DNA of 64,000 bases from Bacteroidota bacterium (GTDB lineage: Bacteria; Bacteroidota; Bacteroidia; Chitinophagales; Saprospiraceae): positions 1-64,000 of the forward strand of contig JANSWP010000019.1 of the NCBI GenBank assembly GCA_024743405.1, in the 5' to 3' direction. The notes under the pieces were generated by a model. It was not told the DNA's origin and did no database searches. It saw only the letters and a program-made list of their open reading frames with translations. Shown here piece by piece: positions 53,053 through 61,634 of the stretch. Position 1 is the first letter of the stretch, and each line of letters starts with the position of its first letter. The position numbers and the translations under genes were made by a program.

Positions 53053-54999
53053 ATGCGAAAATCACTACTTACCTCTTTTTGCTTTTTATTCTCTCTAGTT
53101 CTTAGCGCTCAATTTAGCTCAGAATTTAAACAGGCTAAATTAACAGATGCAGCAAAAATAAAAGCTGTAAAAGTCCAAAAAATTGGACTAACTGGAATGG
53201 AAGATCCTGGACACCTAAATCCTAATCTTCCCCTGAATGATCGTACTGAACCTGCCGAAGCATTTGGAACAACTACCTATGATCTACAATCAAATAATTC
53301 TACACAGAATCGACTTTACAACCACGGTGGTAATAAACTAACTGGTGTATGGACGATGGGTCTAGATGCTGTATCAGGATGGCCAGACCGTGGCACAGGT
53401 GTAAATACAAATGATGGGACTGGATGGGGACCTCCACCAACTGTTAGAATTGAACAAGTAGTGAGAACAGGCTGGCCAGCCGTGGGTGCTTTGGATGATG
53501 GAACACCAGTTATAGTTTCACACATTTCTGATGGTGCTGTACCAATAAGTGTTTTACATTTAGCTAAATGGCATGAACCATCTGGAACTTGGATAGAAAC
53601 AGATATTCCTACTAACAACGCAGGAGGTATGCTTTGGCCAAGGATGGCAACTGGTGGACCTGATGGCAATTCTATTCATGTTATTGGTATTACTACTCCA
53701 ACAGGCAATGGGGGAAACGAATACGCAGGTATGAATGGACATCTATTATATAATCGTTCTACGGATGGAGGTGATTCATGGGATTTAACGGACATCATTA
53801 TTCCTGGCATGGATAGTACTAAATATTTGAATACTACTGCAGATAGTTATAACATTGATGTAGATGGAGAAAATGTAGCAATCGCTTTTTTTGATGATTT
53901 AGGTGACGTTTTAGTTTCAAAATCAACGGATAATGGAACAACTTGGACAACCTCTATAGTACGAGATTTCCCAATTGACAAATATGTTGTTGACCAAGGT
54001 TGGACAATAGACGATTTAACCTACCAAGATACAGTGAATAGTCCAGCCGTTAATTCTGTTCTTTCTTCGGATCAGACTGGAGAAGTTTTGATTGACCGTG
54101 ATGGATTGGTTCATGTTTGGTATGGTGAAATGTATTATGCTGATGATGATTTAACGGATGGTAGTTTCAGTTTTTTCCCGCTAATCGGAGGTATAAGGTA
54201 TTGGAATGAAACACATGGAGAAGATTCTTCGAGGGTGGTTTCTGGCTTATTGGATTCTGATGGTAATGGTACCTTTGATTTGGCAGGAACTGCAAGTGCA
54301 GCATTAGCAGGAAACTACTTTACTTCTGCGACTCCTTTTATTTCAGCAGGTGTTGATTTGAATAACAATATTTACATGACTCATTCTGCCTTGGTCGAAA
54401 ACTATTGGAAAGAGGATGCAAATCCAACTCTTCAACATTATCATCATATATACCTTACAGTCTCTCAAGACGGGGGTGCAACTTGGTTGGATGACCCTAT
54501 TGATGTAGTTGCTCCAGGTTTAGTAGATGATGACGATTTAATTCCAGCAATGGAGGCCGTTTATCCATCTATGGCAAGAGATATTAATTCAGAACAATTA
54601 CATTTAAGTTACCAGTTAGATTTTGAGCCAGGGACTGCATTAGGATCAGATTCTGACCCAGCTGAAACCAATTTTATTTATCACCTAGCTTATGATTTAG
54701 TTGATTTAGGAATAGTTGGAACAGAAGAGACTGTGGCTCCAGAAACTTTTAATATGAATTTATCTCCAAATCCAGCAGAAGGCAATGTAAATGTCTCTTT
54801 TGAATTTGAAGGAAGTAAACAAACTACAATCCGAGTGATGAATATGGTAGGTCAAGAGGTGGCGACTTTTGAAAAAGGTAATTTGACTACTGGTAAACAT
54901 AGTTATCAATTAGATTTAAATTATTTATCAAGTGGATTATATATGGTATCCCTTAAGGCAGGAGACCAAATTTCTACCAAAAAATTATTAATCAAATAA
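53053..54999 (+). CDS. Secreted Asp-box (sialidase-fold-like) protein with T9SS type A sorting domain, copy 1
   Basis: A 648-residue protein with a signal peptide (MRKSLLTSFCFLFSLVLSAQ). The body contains Asp-box/BNR-like motifs (STDGGDSWD, STDNGTTWT, SQDGGATWL), typical of six-bladed sialidase-like propellers, but the Arg triad of true sialidases was not identified. The last 80 residues (LSPNPAEGNVNVSFEFEG, MNMVGQEVATFEKG and KLLIK) form the T9SS type A sorting domain, so it is exported across the outer membrane. It is followed by a paralogous gene with similar length and order. Surface or released; ligand unknown. Confidence 0.9.
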   Translation: MRKSLLTSFCFLFSLVLSAQFSSEFKQAKLTDAAKIKAVKVQKIGLTGMEDPGHLNPNLPLNDRTEPAEAFGTTTYDLQSNNSTQNRLYNHGGNKLTGVWTMGLDAVSGWPDRGTGVNTNDGTGWGPPPTVRIEQVVRTGWPAVGALDDGTPVIVSHISDGAVPISVLHLAKWHEPSGTWIETDIPTNNAGGMLWPRMATGGPDGNSIHVIGITTPTGNGGNEYAGMNGHLLYNRSTDGGDSWDLTDIIIPGMDSTKYLNTTADSYNIDVDGENVAIAFFDDLGDVLVSKSTDNGTTWTTSIVRDFPIDKYVVDQGWTIDDLTYQDTVNSPAVNSVLSSDQTGEVLIDRDGLVHVWYGEMYYADDDLTDGSFSFFPLIGGIRYWNETHGEDSSRVVSGLLDSDGNGTFDLAGTASAALAGNYFTSATPFISAGVDLNNNIYMTHSALVENYWKEDANPTLQHYHHIYLTVSQDGGATWLDDPIDVVAPGLVDDDDLIPAMEAVYPSMARDINSEQLHLSYQLDFEPGTALGSDSDPAETNFIYHLAYDLVDLGIVGTEETVAPETFNMNLSPNPAEGNVNVSFEFEGSKQTTIRVMNMVGQEVATFEKGNLTTGKHSYQLDLNYLSSGLYMVSLKAGDQISTKKLLIK

Positions 55000-55016
55000 A
55001 TAATATCATTAGAACA

Positions 55017-55057
55017 TGAAAAATGTCTCTTTTAAAAATTAAAAGGGGCATTTTTCA
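55017..55057 (+). terminator. Terminator between the two Asp-box paralogs
   Basis: A 17-bp stem with two G-U pairs: left arm TGAAAAATGTCTCTTTT, right arm AAAAGGGGCATTTTTCA, 7-nt loop. It separates the two paralogs, so the second may need its own promoter or readthrough. Confidence 0.75.
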
Positions 55058-55080
55058 TTACACATCAAATTTTTAGTTTT

Positions 55081-57021
55081 ATGCAAAAATCACTACTTGT
55101 TTTATTTTGTTCCTTCTTTGCAATGGCATTGATTGCTCAAAATAGCCCAATTTACAAAGGAGTAACTTTAGACAAAGCAGTTGCTTCTCAAGCACAAAAA
55201 ATTAATAAAGTAAACATGACTGGGTTTGAGGATGTACCCTTACATGTCAATCCTAATCTTCCTCTTAATGATCGTACAGATCCTGCTATCTCAATCGGAA
55301 CAACCCTTTATGATTTGCAGTCAAATGCAGCAGTGCAGAATCGTATAGTTGATGATGGCAGTGGAAAACTTTCCGCTACATGGACTATGGGTTTTGATGC
55401 TGCTGGTGGATATCCAAACCGTGGGACTGGTTTCAATGCAAATGATGGAACCTCTTGGGGACCAGACCCATCTTCAAGAATAGAAACTGTTCGGACAGGA
55501 TGGCCAGCAGTTGGAGCTTTAGCTGATGGTACTCCCGTAACTTTAGCTCATACCTCTGCAACATTGTTACACTTGTCAAAATGGCATGCTCCATCTGGTA
55601 CGTGGATAGAAACAGATATTCCATCTGCATCTCCTGGAGGAATGCTTTGGCCTCGTATGGCTGTTGGTGGTGCTGATGGCAACACTATTCATGCTATTGG
55701 TGTTACACAACCTACTGCTAATGGTGGTCAAGTCTATGATGGTGTTGATGGTCATTTATTATATTTCCGTTCTGTGGATGGAGGGGACTCTTGGGATAAA
55801 GTTGATGTAAAACTTCCTGAAATGGATAACACAAAGTTCGTTTCAATGGATGCTGATGCTTATGTCATTGATGCAGATGGTGAGACCGTAGCAGTCGCTT
55901 TGTGGAGTGGATTTGGTGATGTATTAATTGCAAAATCTTCTGATAATGGAGATACTTGGACAACTACTGTTATTCGAGATTTCCCAATTGATGCTTATTC
56001 TACGGATCAAGGATGGACAATCGATGATGTTTCTTACCAAGATACGGTTGGAGGCCCTGATGGATTTTTAGCGATCCAAACATCTGATGGAACAGGTGAT
56101 GTAATAATCGACAAAGATGGAAAAGTACATGCTTGGTATGGTGAAATGTTTTATGCTGATGAAGATTTAACAGATGGTACTTCTTCATTTTTTCCTTTAT
56201 GGTCAGGTGTACGATACTGGAATGAGTCTTATGGTGCAGATTCTACAAATGTAGTAGCTGGTTTGCTTGATTCTGACGGTGATGGTGCTTATAATCTTCA
56301 AAGTACATCAACTGCAGTGGCAGGAAGCTACTTTACTTCAATTACAACTTTCATTAGTGCAGCTGTTGATCAAAATAATAACTTGTATGTTGCTTATTCT
56401 GCTTTGACAGAAGACAATTGGAAGGAAGATGCTAATCCTGAGTTAGAGCACTACCACCATATTTATGTGACTACCTCGCAAGACGGAGGAGAATCATGGT
56501 TGGCAGATGAGGATATTTTGGATGTAATTACTCCTGGATTAGTGGACGATGATGACCTAATTCCTGCAATGGAGGCTGTATTCCCATCGTTGGCTCGTGA
56601 TGTTACAGGAGACTTCTTGAATATGACTTACCAGCTTGATTTTGAGCCAGGTTTATCTGTACGTGGAGATACTGACCCAGCAGAAACAAACTTTATTTAC
56701 CATATCGCTATCAATATTGGTGATGAATTTGGTGTTGTTAATACTGAGGATGTTGTTGCACCTGAAGCTTTCAACTTGGAGTTAGCTCCAAATCCAGCAG
56801 AAGGAAATGTAAATGTTTCTTATGATTTACCAGAGGCAGCACAAACAACTATTAGTGTAGTAAACATGATTGGACAAGAAGTTTCTCGCGAAACTTTAGG
56901 TAACCAATTTGCAGGGGAGTATACGCACAATTTGAATATCAATAACTTGGCAAATGGTGTATATTTAGTTCGTTTCCAAGCTGATAATCAAATTTCAACT
57001 CAGAAACTAATTGTGAAATAA
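55081..57021 (+). CDS. Secreted Asp-box (sialidase-fold-like) protein with T9SS type A sorting domain, copy 2
   Basis: A 646-residue paralog of the preceding gene; the same segments occur in order (HVNPNLPLNDRTDPAISIGT, GWPAVGALADGTPV, DSDGDGAYNL, EDANPELEHYHHIYVT, SQDGGESWL, DFEPG, DPAETNFIYH). The signal peptide (MQKSLLVLFCSFFAMALIAQ) and the T9SS type A domain (LAPNPAEGNVNVSYDLPE to KLIVK) are intact. The pair is a tandem duplication, diverged but conserved in all Asp-box and terminal motifs. A strong terminator follows. Function probably binding or hydrolysis at the surface; unproven. Confidence 0.9.
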   Translation: MQKSLLVLFCSFFAMALIAQNSPIYKGVTLDKAVASQAQKINKVNMTGFEDVPLHVNPNLPLNDRTDPAISIGTTLYDLQSNAAVQNRIVDDGSGKLSATWTMGFDAAGGYPNRGTGFNANDGTSWGPDPSSRIETVRTGWPAVGALADGTPVTLAHTSATLLHLSKWHAPSGTWIETDIPSASPGGMLWPRMAVGGADGNTIHAIGVTQPTANGGQVYDGVDGHLLYFRSVDGGDSWDKVDVKLPEMDNTKFVSMDADAYVIDADGETVAVALWSGFGDVLIAKSSDNGDTWTTTVIRDFPIDAYSTDQGWTIDDVSYQDTVGGPDGFLAIQTSDGTGDVIIDKDGKVHAWYGEMFYADEDLTDGTSSFFPLWSGVRYWNESYGADSTNVVAGLLDSDGDGAYNLQSTSTAVAGSYFTSITTFISAAVDQNNNLYVAYSALTEDNWKEDANPELEHYHHIYVTTSQDGGESWLADEDILDVITPGLVDDDDLIPAMEAVFPSLARDVTGDFLNMTYQLDFEPGLSVRGDTDPAETNFIYHIAINIGDEFGVVNTEDVVAPEAFNLELAPNPAEGNVNVSYDLPEAAQTTISVVNMIGQEVSRETLGNQFAGEYTHNLNINNLANGVYLVRFQADNQISTQKLIVK

Positions 57022-57070
57022 GCATGAATTTAAAGTAGAATAAACTTTAAATTCTATTACTTATTATATA

Positions 57071-57109
57071 AGAGCTCTTTTTCTATCATTGAAAAAGAGC
57101 TCTTTTTTT
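57071..57109 (+). terminator. Terminator after the second Asp-box gene
   Basis: Arms AGAGCTCTTTTTC (57071-57083) and GAAAAAGAGCTCT (57091-57103), 7-nt loop, followed by more T residues. Confidence 0.85.
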
Positions 57110-57184
57110 ATAAGGGATTAGGAAATAAATAACCTACCCTTTTTACTTGCTCTTTTGCCTTCATTTTTCATTAAAAATACTCGC

Positions 57185-57200
57185 CATACCTATAGGTATG
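57185..57200. promoter_or_regulatory. 16-bp perfect palindrome CATACCTATAGGTATG
   Basis: Complete dyad symmetry without spacer, with no T-run, so it looks more like an operator for a dimeric regulator than a terminator. It lies 239 bp upstream of the small gene at 57439. Confidence 0.4.
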
Positions 57201-57349
57201 TATGTGTTTTTTGCCTCAACTGAAGAAAATTAGCTGTGCAAAATTTGGGTATCTTATTTATTCCCTGCTCCCTAAAATACAACCAATTGGATTTTACATT
57301 GTCTTTAAATTATTGAATTTATCCTGAATTAATAAGATATAGTCGAAGA

Positions 57350-57383
57350 TTTGTAGTGATTTGGTAGAAAGTTTATAAATTTG
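57350..57383 (+). promoter_or_regulatory. Promoter of the 76-residue membrane protein gene
   Basis: TTTG at 57350-57353, a 22-bp spacer, and TAAATTTG at 57376-57383, matching the Bacteroidota -33/-7 arrangement. It ends 55 bp before the ATG at 57439. Confidence 0.6.
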
Positions 57384-57438
57384 GGGTGACTTTTTAAAAC
57401 AAATAGGTCATGATCTCCTAATAAAAATACGCTTTACA

Positions 57439-57669
57439 ATGAAAAATCTTAATGCCCGTACTGTTTTATTAACACTTTTAGTTATTGCTAGTCTATCTTC
57501 TTATATTTTTCTCCAAACTGAATCTTCGAAGGTAACCTCTGACAATATTGAGGTAATAGAAATGGATGATAAAGAACAATCTCATATTTATTTGCCAGAT
57601 GTGGAGTTAGTAAAAAAGGTCATCCAAGTTTCAAAAGCCTTGTTACATCCACTTCATAATTCAATATAG
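57439..57669 (+). CDS. Small single-span membrane or secreted protein (76 aa), unknown
   Basis: MKNLNARTVLLTLLVIASLS then SYIFLQT forms one N-terminal hydrophobic segment, either a signal peptide or an anchor. The remaining 50 residues are acidic then amphipathic (VELVKKVIQVSKALLHPLHNSI). There are no Cys and no recognisable domain. The gene has its own promoter-like pair and a strong hairpin terminator, so it is probably real and expressed alone. No named family was recognised; it may act as a peptide regulator of an envelope complex, but nothing in the sequence shows this. Confidence 0.6.
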   Translation: MKNLNARTVLLTLLVIASLSSYIFLQTESSKVTSDNIEVIEMDDKEQSHIYLPDVELVKKVIQVSKALLHPLHNSI

Positions 57670-57680
57670 AATTCAGTTTA

Positions 57681-57723
57681 AAAAAGCTCCATGGAAATAA
57701 ATTTTCATGGAGCTTTTTTTTTA
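57681..57723. terminator. Bidirectional terminator between the small protein gene and dnaG
   Basis: Exact 13-bp arms AAAAAGCTCCATG (57681-57693) and CATGGAGCTTTTT (57706-57718), then more T. It lies 11 bp after the small gene and 18 bp before the end of the convergent dnaG. Confidence 0.85.
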
Positions 57724-57741
57724 TAGTCGATCCATGGATCT

Positions 57742-59742
57742 TCACAAAACGACTGTTCCAAGCTCCTTAGCTAACTCTTCAATCATCGTGGAAAGTTTTT
57801 TTTGCACCTTTAGTATCTTGGTGATTTTAGTGAAATCGTCATCAGATTTTAAGTCTTTCAATCTTTCTTGATTTTTTTTCCATACTTTTTTGACTTTGTT
57901 TAATTTGAACCTCAATAGAGCACTTCGACTATCTTCCGTAAAATTTAATTCAGGTGCTTTTTGTGTATTTAAAAAGATTTCTCTTCGCTCCCAACCTGGG
58001 CTAAATTCAAACGGCGTATGGAGTAAGTCAATAGCTGTTTGACTAATCTCATTATTTGGATGAGAAATAAAATATTGAGAAGAAATTTGCTGTTTATTCA
58101 CTAACAAACTAAGGCATTCCTTCACTATTTTACCATAGATTTCATTGTCAAAATCATCTAAAATCTCTTCAATATTGCTTAATAGAAACTCTGCTATGCT
58201 GATTCCTTCATCTTTATCAAAAAGTTCACTACCTCCCGATATTAAAATTCTTGCGATATCTTTTTCTTTAAATTCATCACTTGTCTTTTTTACTTTTGAT
58301 GGTTCAGAAGGTGTTTCATAATCTGGAGCTGAAATGCCTCCTCCTGTTATTGGATATTCAGAAGGGAATCCTGGGTCATCCGATGGTTTTGGTTGACCTC
58401 TTCTTTCTTGTCTTTGCTTTCTTTCCCATTCTTGTTTCTTTTTTCTGATTAAAAGGCTAACAAATTTATTGGTCTCGGTCGTCAACACCTGCTCATCCAT
58501 TTCCATCAGTCTTGAACACTCCTTCAAATAAACAGATCGTTTTAGCGGATCTGGTATTTTTGCAATACTCATTACTATGTCCTTTACCAGACCTGCACGT
58601 TTAACAGGATCATTTCCAACTTCAGATATTAATAAATCAGTTTTGAAAAGGATAAAATCTTTTGATTCTTTATTAATGTATTCATTGAATGAATTTGTTC
58701 CTACTTTTTGCAAATACGAATCTGGGTCTTCGCCCTCAGGTAAGAGCACAACTTTCACATTCATATCTTGCTCCAACACCATATCTAGTCCTCTTAGTGC
58801 AGCCTTTATCCCTGCAGCATCTCCGTCATACAGTATTTTAATATTTGGTGTAAATCTTTTTATTAGTCCAATTTGTCCTTCTGTTAAAGACGTACCTGAA
58901 GAAGCCACTACATTTTCAATCCCTGCTTGATGCAAAGAAATTACATCTGTATAACCTTCAACTAAGATACATTCGTCATTTTGACGGATGGATTTCTTTG
59001 CAAAATAAGCACCATATAGAATTTTGCTTTTGTGGTAAATATCTGTTTCAGGCGAGTTGATATATTTAGGAGCTTTTACGTTTTTGACCATAATTCGGCC
59101 GGCAAAAGCTATTATCTTACCAGATAGGTTATGAATTGTAAACATTACCCGGTTCCGAAAGAAGTCCTTTCCGTATTGCGAAGCCAAGCCCAATTTTTTG
59201 AGTAACTCTATATTATATCCGGCTTTTATCGCTTTTTGAGTAAATGCATCTGGTGTCTCAAGTGTAAAACCTAAACCAAATTTCTTTATAGTTTCTTCCC
59301 TATATCCTCTTTCTTTAAAATAATTAAGTCCAACACTTTTTCCTATGTCTGTATTAAACAAGGTATTTACAAAGTATTGTTTCGCATACTCATTGATGAT
59401 GTATAAACTATCCTCAAGTTGTTGTTCAGCCCGCATCTCAGGAGTAACTTGGGTTTCTTGTACTTCAATACCATACTTTTTAGCTAAAAAACGCAGCGCC
59501 TCAGGATAGGAAACACTTTCATGTTCCATTAAAAACTTAGCAGAGTCACCAGCCATACCACAACCAAAGCATTTGAATATATTTTTTGTGGGAGATACAG
59601 TAAAGGAAGGAGTCTTTTCGTTATGAAACGGGCACAACCCAATCATATTTACACCTCTTCTTTTCAAACTGATGTAGTCTTGAATAACATCATCAATTTT
59701 AGCCGTTTCTATTATTTCTTGAACAGTTTTCTGTGGAATCAT
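57742..59742 (-). CDS. dnaG: DNA primase DnaG
   Basis: A 666-residue primase that makes RNA primers for replication. The N-terminal CHC2 zinc-binding domain has LCPFHNEKTPSF and FKCFGCGMAGD (C37, H40, C58, C61). The TOPRIM domain has ILVEGYTDVISLHQAG and LYDGDAAGIKAALRGLD. The C-terminal domain is longer and more charged than the E. coli form, with a Pro/Arg-rich linker (about 430-480), presumably the helicase-interacting region. Length is above E. coli (581) but normal for Bacteroidota. Alone; not in the rpsU-dnaG-rpoD arrangement. Confidence 0.97.
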   Translation of the reverse strand: MIPQKTVQEIIETAKIDDVIQDYISLKRRGVNMIGLCPFHNEKTPSFTVSPTKNIFKCFGCGMAGDSAKFLMEHESVSYPEALRFLAKKYGIEVQETQVTPEMRAEQQLEDSLYIINEYAKQYFVNTLFNTDIGKSVGLNYFKERGYREETIKKFGLGFTLETPDAFTQKAIKAGYNIELLKKLGLASQYGKDFFRNRVMFTIHNLSGKIIAFAGRIMVKNVKAPKYINSPETDIYHKSKILYGAYFAKKSIRQNDECILVEGYTDVISLHQAGIENVVASSGTSLTEGQIGLIKRFTPNIKILYDGDAAGIKAALRGLDMVLEQDMNVKVVLLPEGEDPDSYLQKVGTNSFNEYINKESKDFILFKTDLLISEVGNDPVKRAGLVKDIVMSIAKIPDPLKRSVYLKECSRLMEMDEQVLTTETNKFVSLLIRKKKQEWERKQRQERRGQPKPSDDPGFPSEYPITGGGISAPDYETPSEPSKVKKTSDEFKEKDIARILISGGSELFDKDEGISIAEFLLSNIEEILDDFDNEIYGKIVKECLSLLVNKQQISSQYFISHPNNEISQTAIDLLHTPFEFSPGWERREIFLNTQKAPELNFTEDSRSALLRFKLNKVKKVWKKNQERLKDLKSDDDFTKITKILKVQKKLSTMIEELAKELGTVVL

Positions 59743-59819
59743 CCTCTTGGAGGTCTAAAATGAAAATATTGGTAATAAGCTAGCAAATAAGGCAACTCAT
59801 AACCTATATTACTAATGTG

Positions 59820-60731
59820 TTAGTTTTTATTTAGATTGTTTAATTTTTCTCTCAATTCTTCTTTTGAAAATTCTTCAATTTCTTTTTCAGGTCGAATCCC
59901 TCTTCTAAAATATTCCTCTTTAAGAATATGAATTAATTCGGACTTTTCTAATCCTTTGGTAAGATTTTCAATGCTTAAATTATCTGTTTTCTCTTTACTC
60001 GGGCTGTCATGTTTATTAAAGGATTTTAATTTTTCAATAAGTTCCTCTTTTGAGATTTTTTCCAATTCATCCTCATTTTCAAACCCTTTCTTATTATTAA
60101 ATTCCTTAACAAAATGCAATAAATCAATAGGAGTAAATTTTTCAGATAATTGCTCTATCTCATTTTCAGTATTAGAGTCTATGGCCTTTCTCATTTGCTC
60201 AATAGTTTCAAAACGTGCTACTTTTTCAGCTTCTTTAGTTGAGGAGTTTGCTTTCGCTCTGTCAAAGTTTCTTTCTTCAGATTCTAAAAAGTAGGTAAAC
60301 TCGCTATCAAAATTGCTTGTCATTGTTTTTCGGAGGATCAAATTATGTTTATCAACTTTTAATATAGAAAACCCACCAATAAAATATATATTCTCTTTTT
60401 CTTCATAAGCTTCTCGTTCAGCTTCCAAAACTAATAATTTCCCATTCTCAATATACCAAGTGCCTTCAATATAATTATGAGTAAATAATCCATCGTCAGT
60501 AATTTTCAAATTACCCCAGTTTAAATTTCTATTCAGAGATTTTCCCTTCTCGACATACTTTCTAGTTATACAATGCCAAGTTTTTCCTAAAATTTTAGAT
60601 AATATTAAGGGTGTTATCTCGATAGCTTGAGGTTCAAGACTTTGGAATGGGGCAATATCTTGGGCATCCAAAGAAAAATTAACCAAGAAAAAAAGAATAA
60701 AACTATTGGAAAAAAAATGTTTTCGTTTCAT
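59820..60731 (-). CDS. Secreted lipocalin-like protein with C-terminal helical repeats
   Basis: About 303 residues from the ATG at 60731 (MKRKHFFSNSFILFFLVNFSLDAQ, a signal peptide); the frame extends 16 codons upstream. Residues about 40-150 contain LGKTWHCITRKYVEKG, LKITDDGLFTHNYIEGTWYIENGKLLVLE and FSILKVDKHNLILRK, like lipocalin-like single-domain proteins of Bacteroidota. The second half is charged and helical with two similar units of about 50 residues, each ending in SKEELIEKLKSFNK or SKEELREKLNNLNK, an internal duplication. No named function. A -7 box lies 50 bp upstream. Confidence 0.65.
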   Translation of the reverse strand: MKRKHFFSNSFILFFLVNFSLDAQDIAPFQSLEPQAIEITPLILSKILGKTWHCITRKYVEKGKSLNRNLNWGNLKITDDGLFTHNYIEGTWYIENGKLLVLEAEREAYEEKENIYFIGGFSILKVDKHNLILRKTMTSNFDSEFTYFLESEERNFDRAKANSSTKEAEKVARFETIEQMRKAIDSNTENEIEQLSEKFTPIDLLHFVKEFNNKKGFENEDELEKISKEELIEKLKSFNKHDSPSKEKTDNLSIENLTKGLEKSELIHILKEEYFRRGIRPEKEIEEFSKEELREKLNNLNKN

Positions 60732-60780
60732 AAATATTCTGTTTTTATGGTAAATCAGTAATAATTGTAGACCCTCCACA

Positions 60781-60788
60781 CAAATTTA
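60781..60788 (-). promoter_or_regulatory. -7 promoter box of the lipocalin-like gene
   Basis: On the minus strand TAAATTTG matches TAnnTTTG, about 49 bp before the ATG at 60731. This position disfavours the upstream start at 60779, which would leave almost no leader. Confidence 0.45.
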
Positions 60789-61101
60789 CCAAAAAAATCA
60801 TGATTAATTAATTCAAAAGTATCCCTTTAGAATTAGTTACATTTTGTAGTTTTCTATATTTAATCATTGATTTTTAACCTTTTACAAAATGTTATTTTTA
60901 CAAATTGTATTTCATTATGATTCACTTAACTAGTATTAACATTCTATAACAAATTTATTTGTGGACTTTCCAAAAAGTCTGCGTCTAATAAATGTGTTTG
61001 CGAGCGAAAATTCGCAAGAATATAAAAGGAGCCTAAATAATACTAAAAGGAGAAAACTACACAACTTTAATAAATTGAAACTCTACTCAACTTTGAGTTA
61101 A

Positions 61102-61171
61102 AATATAATTGGGTGTTCTCATAGTGTGTGGGCTACCCCGACCCGTAATGTCGGGTGCGGGGTAGTATTTT
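61102..61171 (+). ncRNA. Array element copy 1 (putative small RNA)
   Basis: Full conserved block. The stem is CTACCCC (61133-61139) / GGGGTAG (61158-61164) with an inner ACCCG/CGGGT pair (61141-61145, 61151-61155), then TATTTTT. Transcription is inferred only. Confidence 0.4.
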
Positions 61172-61291
61172 TAACTTTTTTGAAAGCTGAAGACTAATTC
61201 TTTTTGAACAATCTTTGGATTGATATTAATTAATAGTTCTGGTTTTTAGTGCCTCTTGTAAATTCAAACTTAAGGTACTTCAAACTTCTAA

Positions 61292-61364
61292 AATATAATT
61301 GGGTGTTCTCATAGTGTGTGGGACTAGCCCTGAACCATTAATGGTGGGGCTAGTTTACTTTTTT
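61292..61364 (+). ncRNA. Array element copy 2 (putative small RNA)
   Basis: Conserved block identical to copy 1 over about 30 bp. The stem is ACTAGCCC (61323-61330) / GGGCTAGT (61347-61354) with inner ACCATT/AATGGT, then a T-rich tail. Confidence 0.4.
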
Positions 61365-61385
61365 ACCTTCACGCGACTCAAAAAG

Positions 61386-61455
61386 ATACTAATTAGTGGG
61401 TGTTCTAATAGTGTGTGGGACTACCCTAAAGCCGAAAGGTTGCGGGGTAGTATTT
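61386..61455 (+). ncRNA. Array element copy 3 (diverged)
   Basis: The 5' part is changed (ACTAATTAGT replaces the TATAAT region) but GGGTGTTCTAATAGTGTGTG is kept. The stem is CTACCC (61421-61426) / GGGTAG (61445-61450), then TATTT. Confidence 0.35.
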
Positions 61456-61634
61456 CCCCACATAATAATGATCTACTATGTTTTATTGAAAATAGTGAGG
61501 AAAGGAGAGGCTGACAGTTTAGATTTAGCAATATAAAGCAGTACCAATTTAAGTCAATTATGCTAAAAAAATTGTTCTGGCTTCAAAACTACAATACGTA
61601 TTTTATTCTGAGATAACATTCTCAGATCTAGAAA

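Larger units (their letters stand above)
57022..57438. other. 417-bp intergenic region
   Basis: No gene. Besides the terminator it holds a 16-bp perfect palindrome (57185-57200) and a promoter-like pair (57350-57383) serving the small membrane protein gene. Confidence 0.55.

Noticed and set aside
53316-53669. 117-codon minus-strand frame inside the first Asp-box gene
   Set aside because: Antisense to a well-supported gene, with no independent start signals; a by-product of biased codons.
61299-61514. 71-codon open frame spanning array copies 2 and 3
   Set aside because: It reads through two structured repeats and their hairpins and changes with the repeats; the protein would be repeat-derived with no family pattern.
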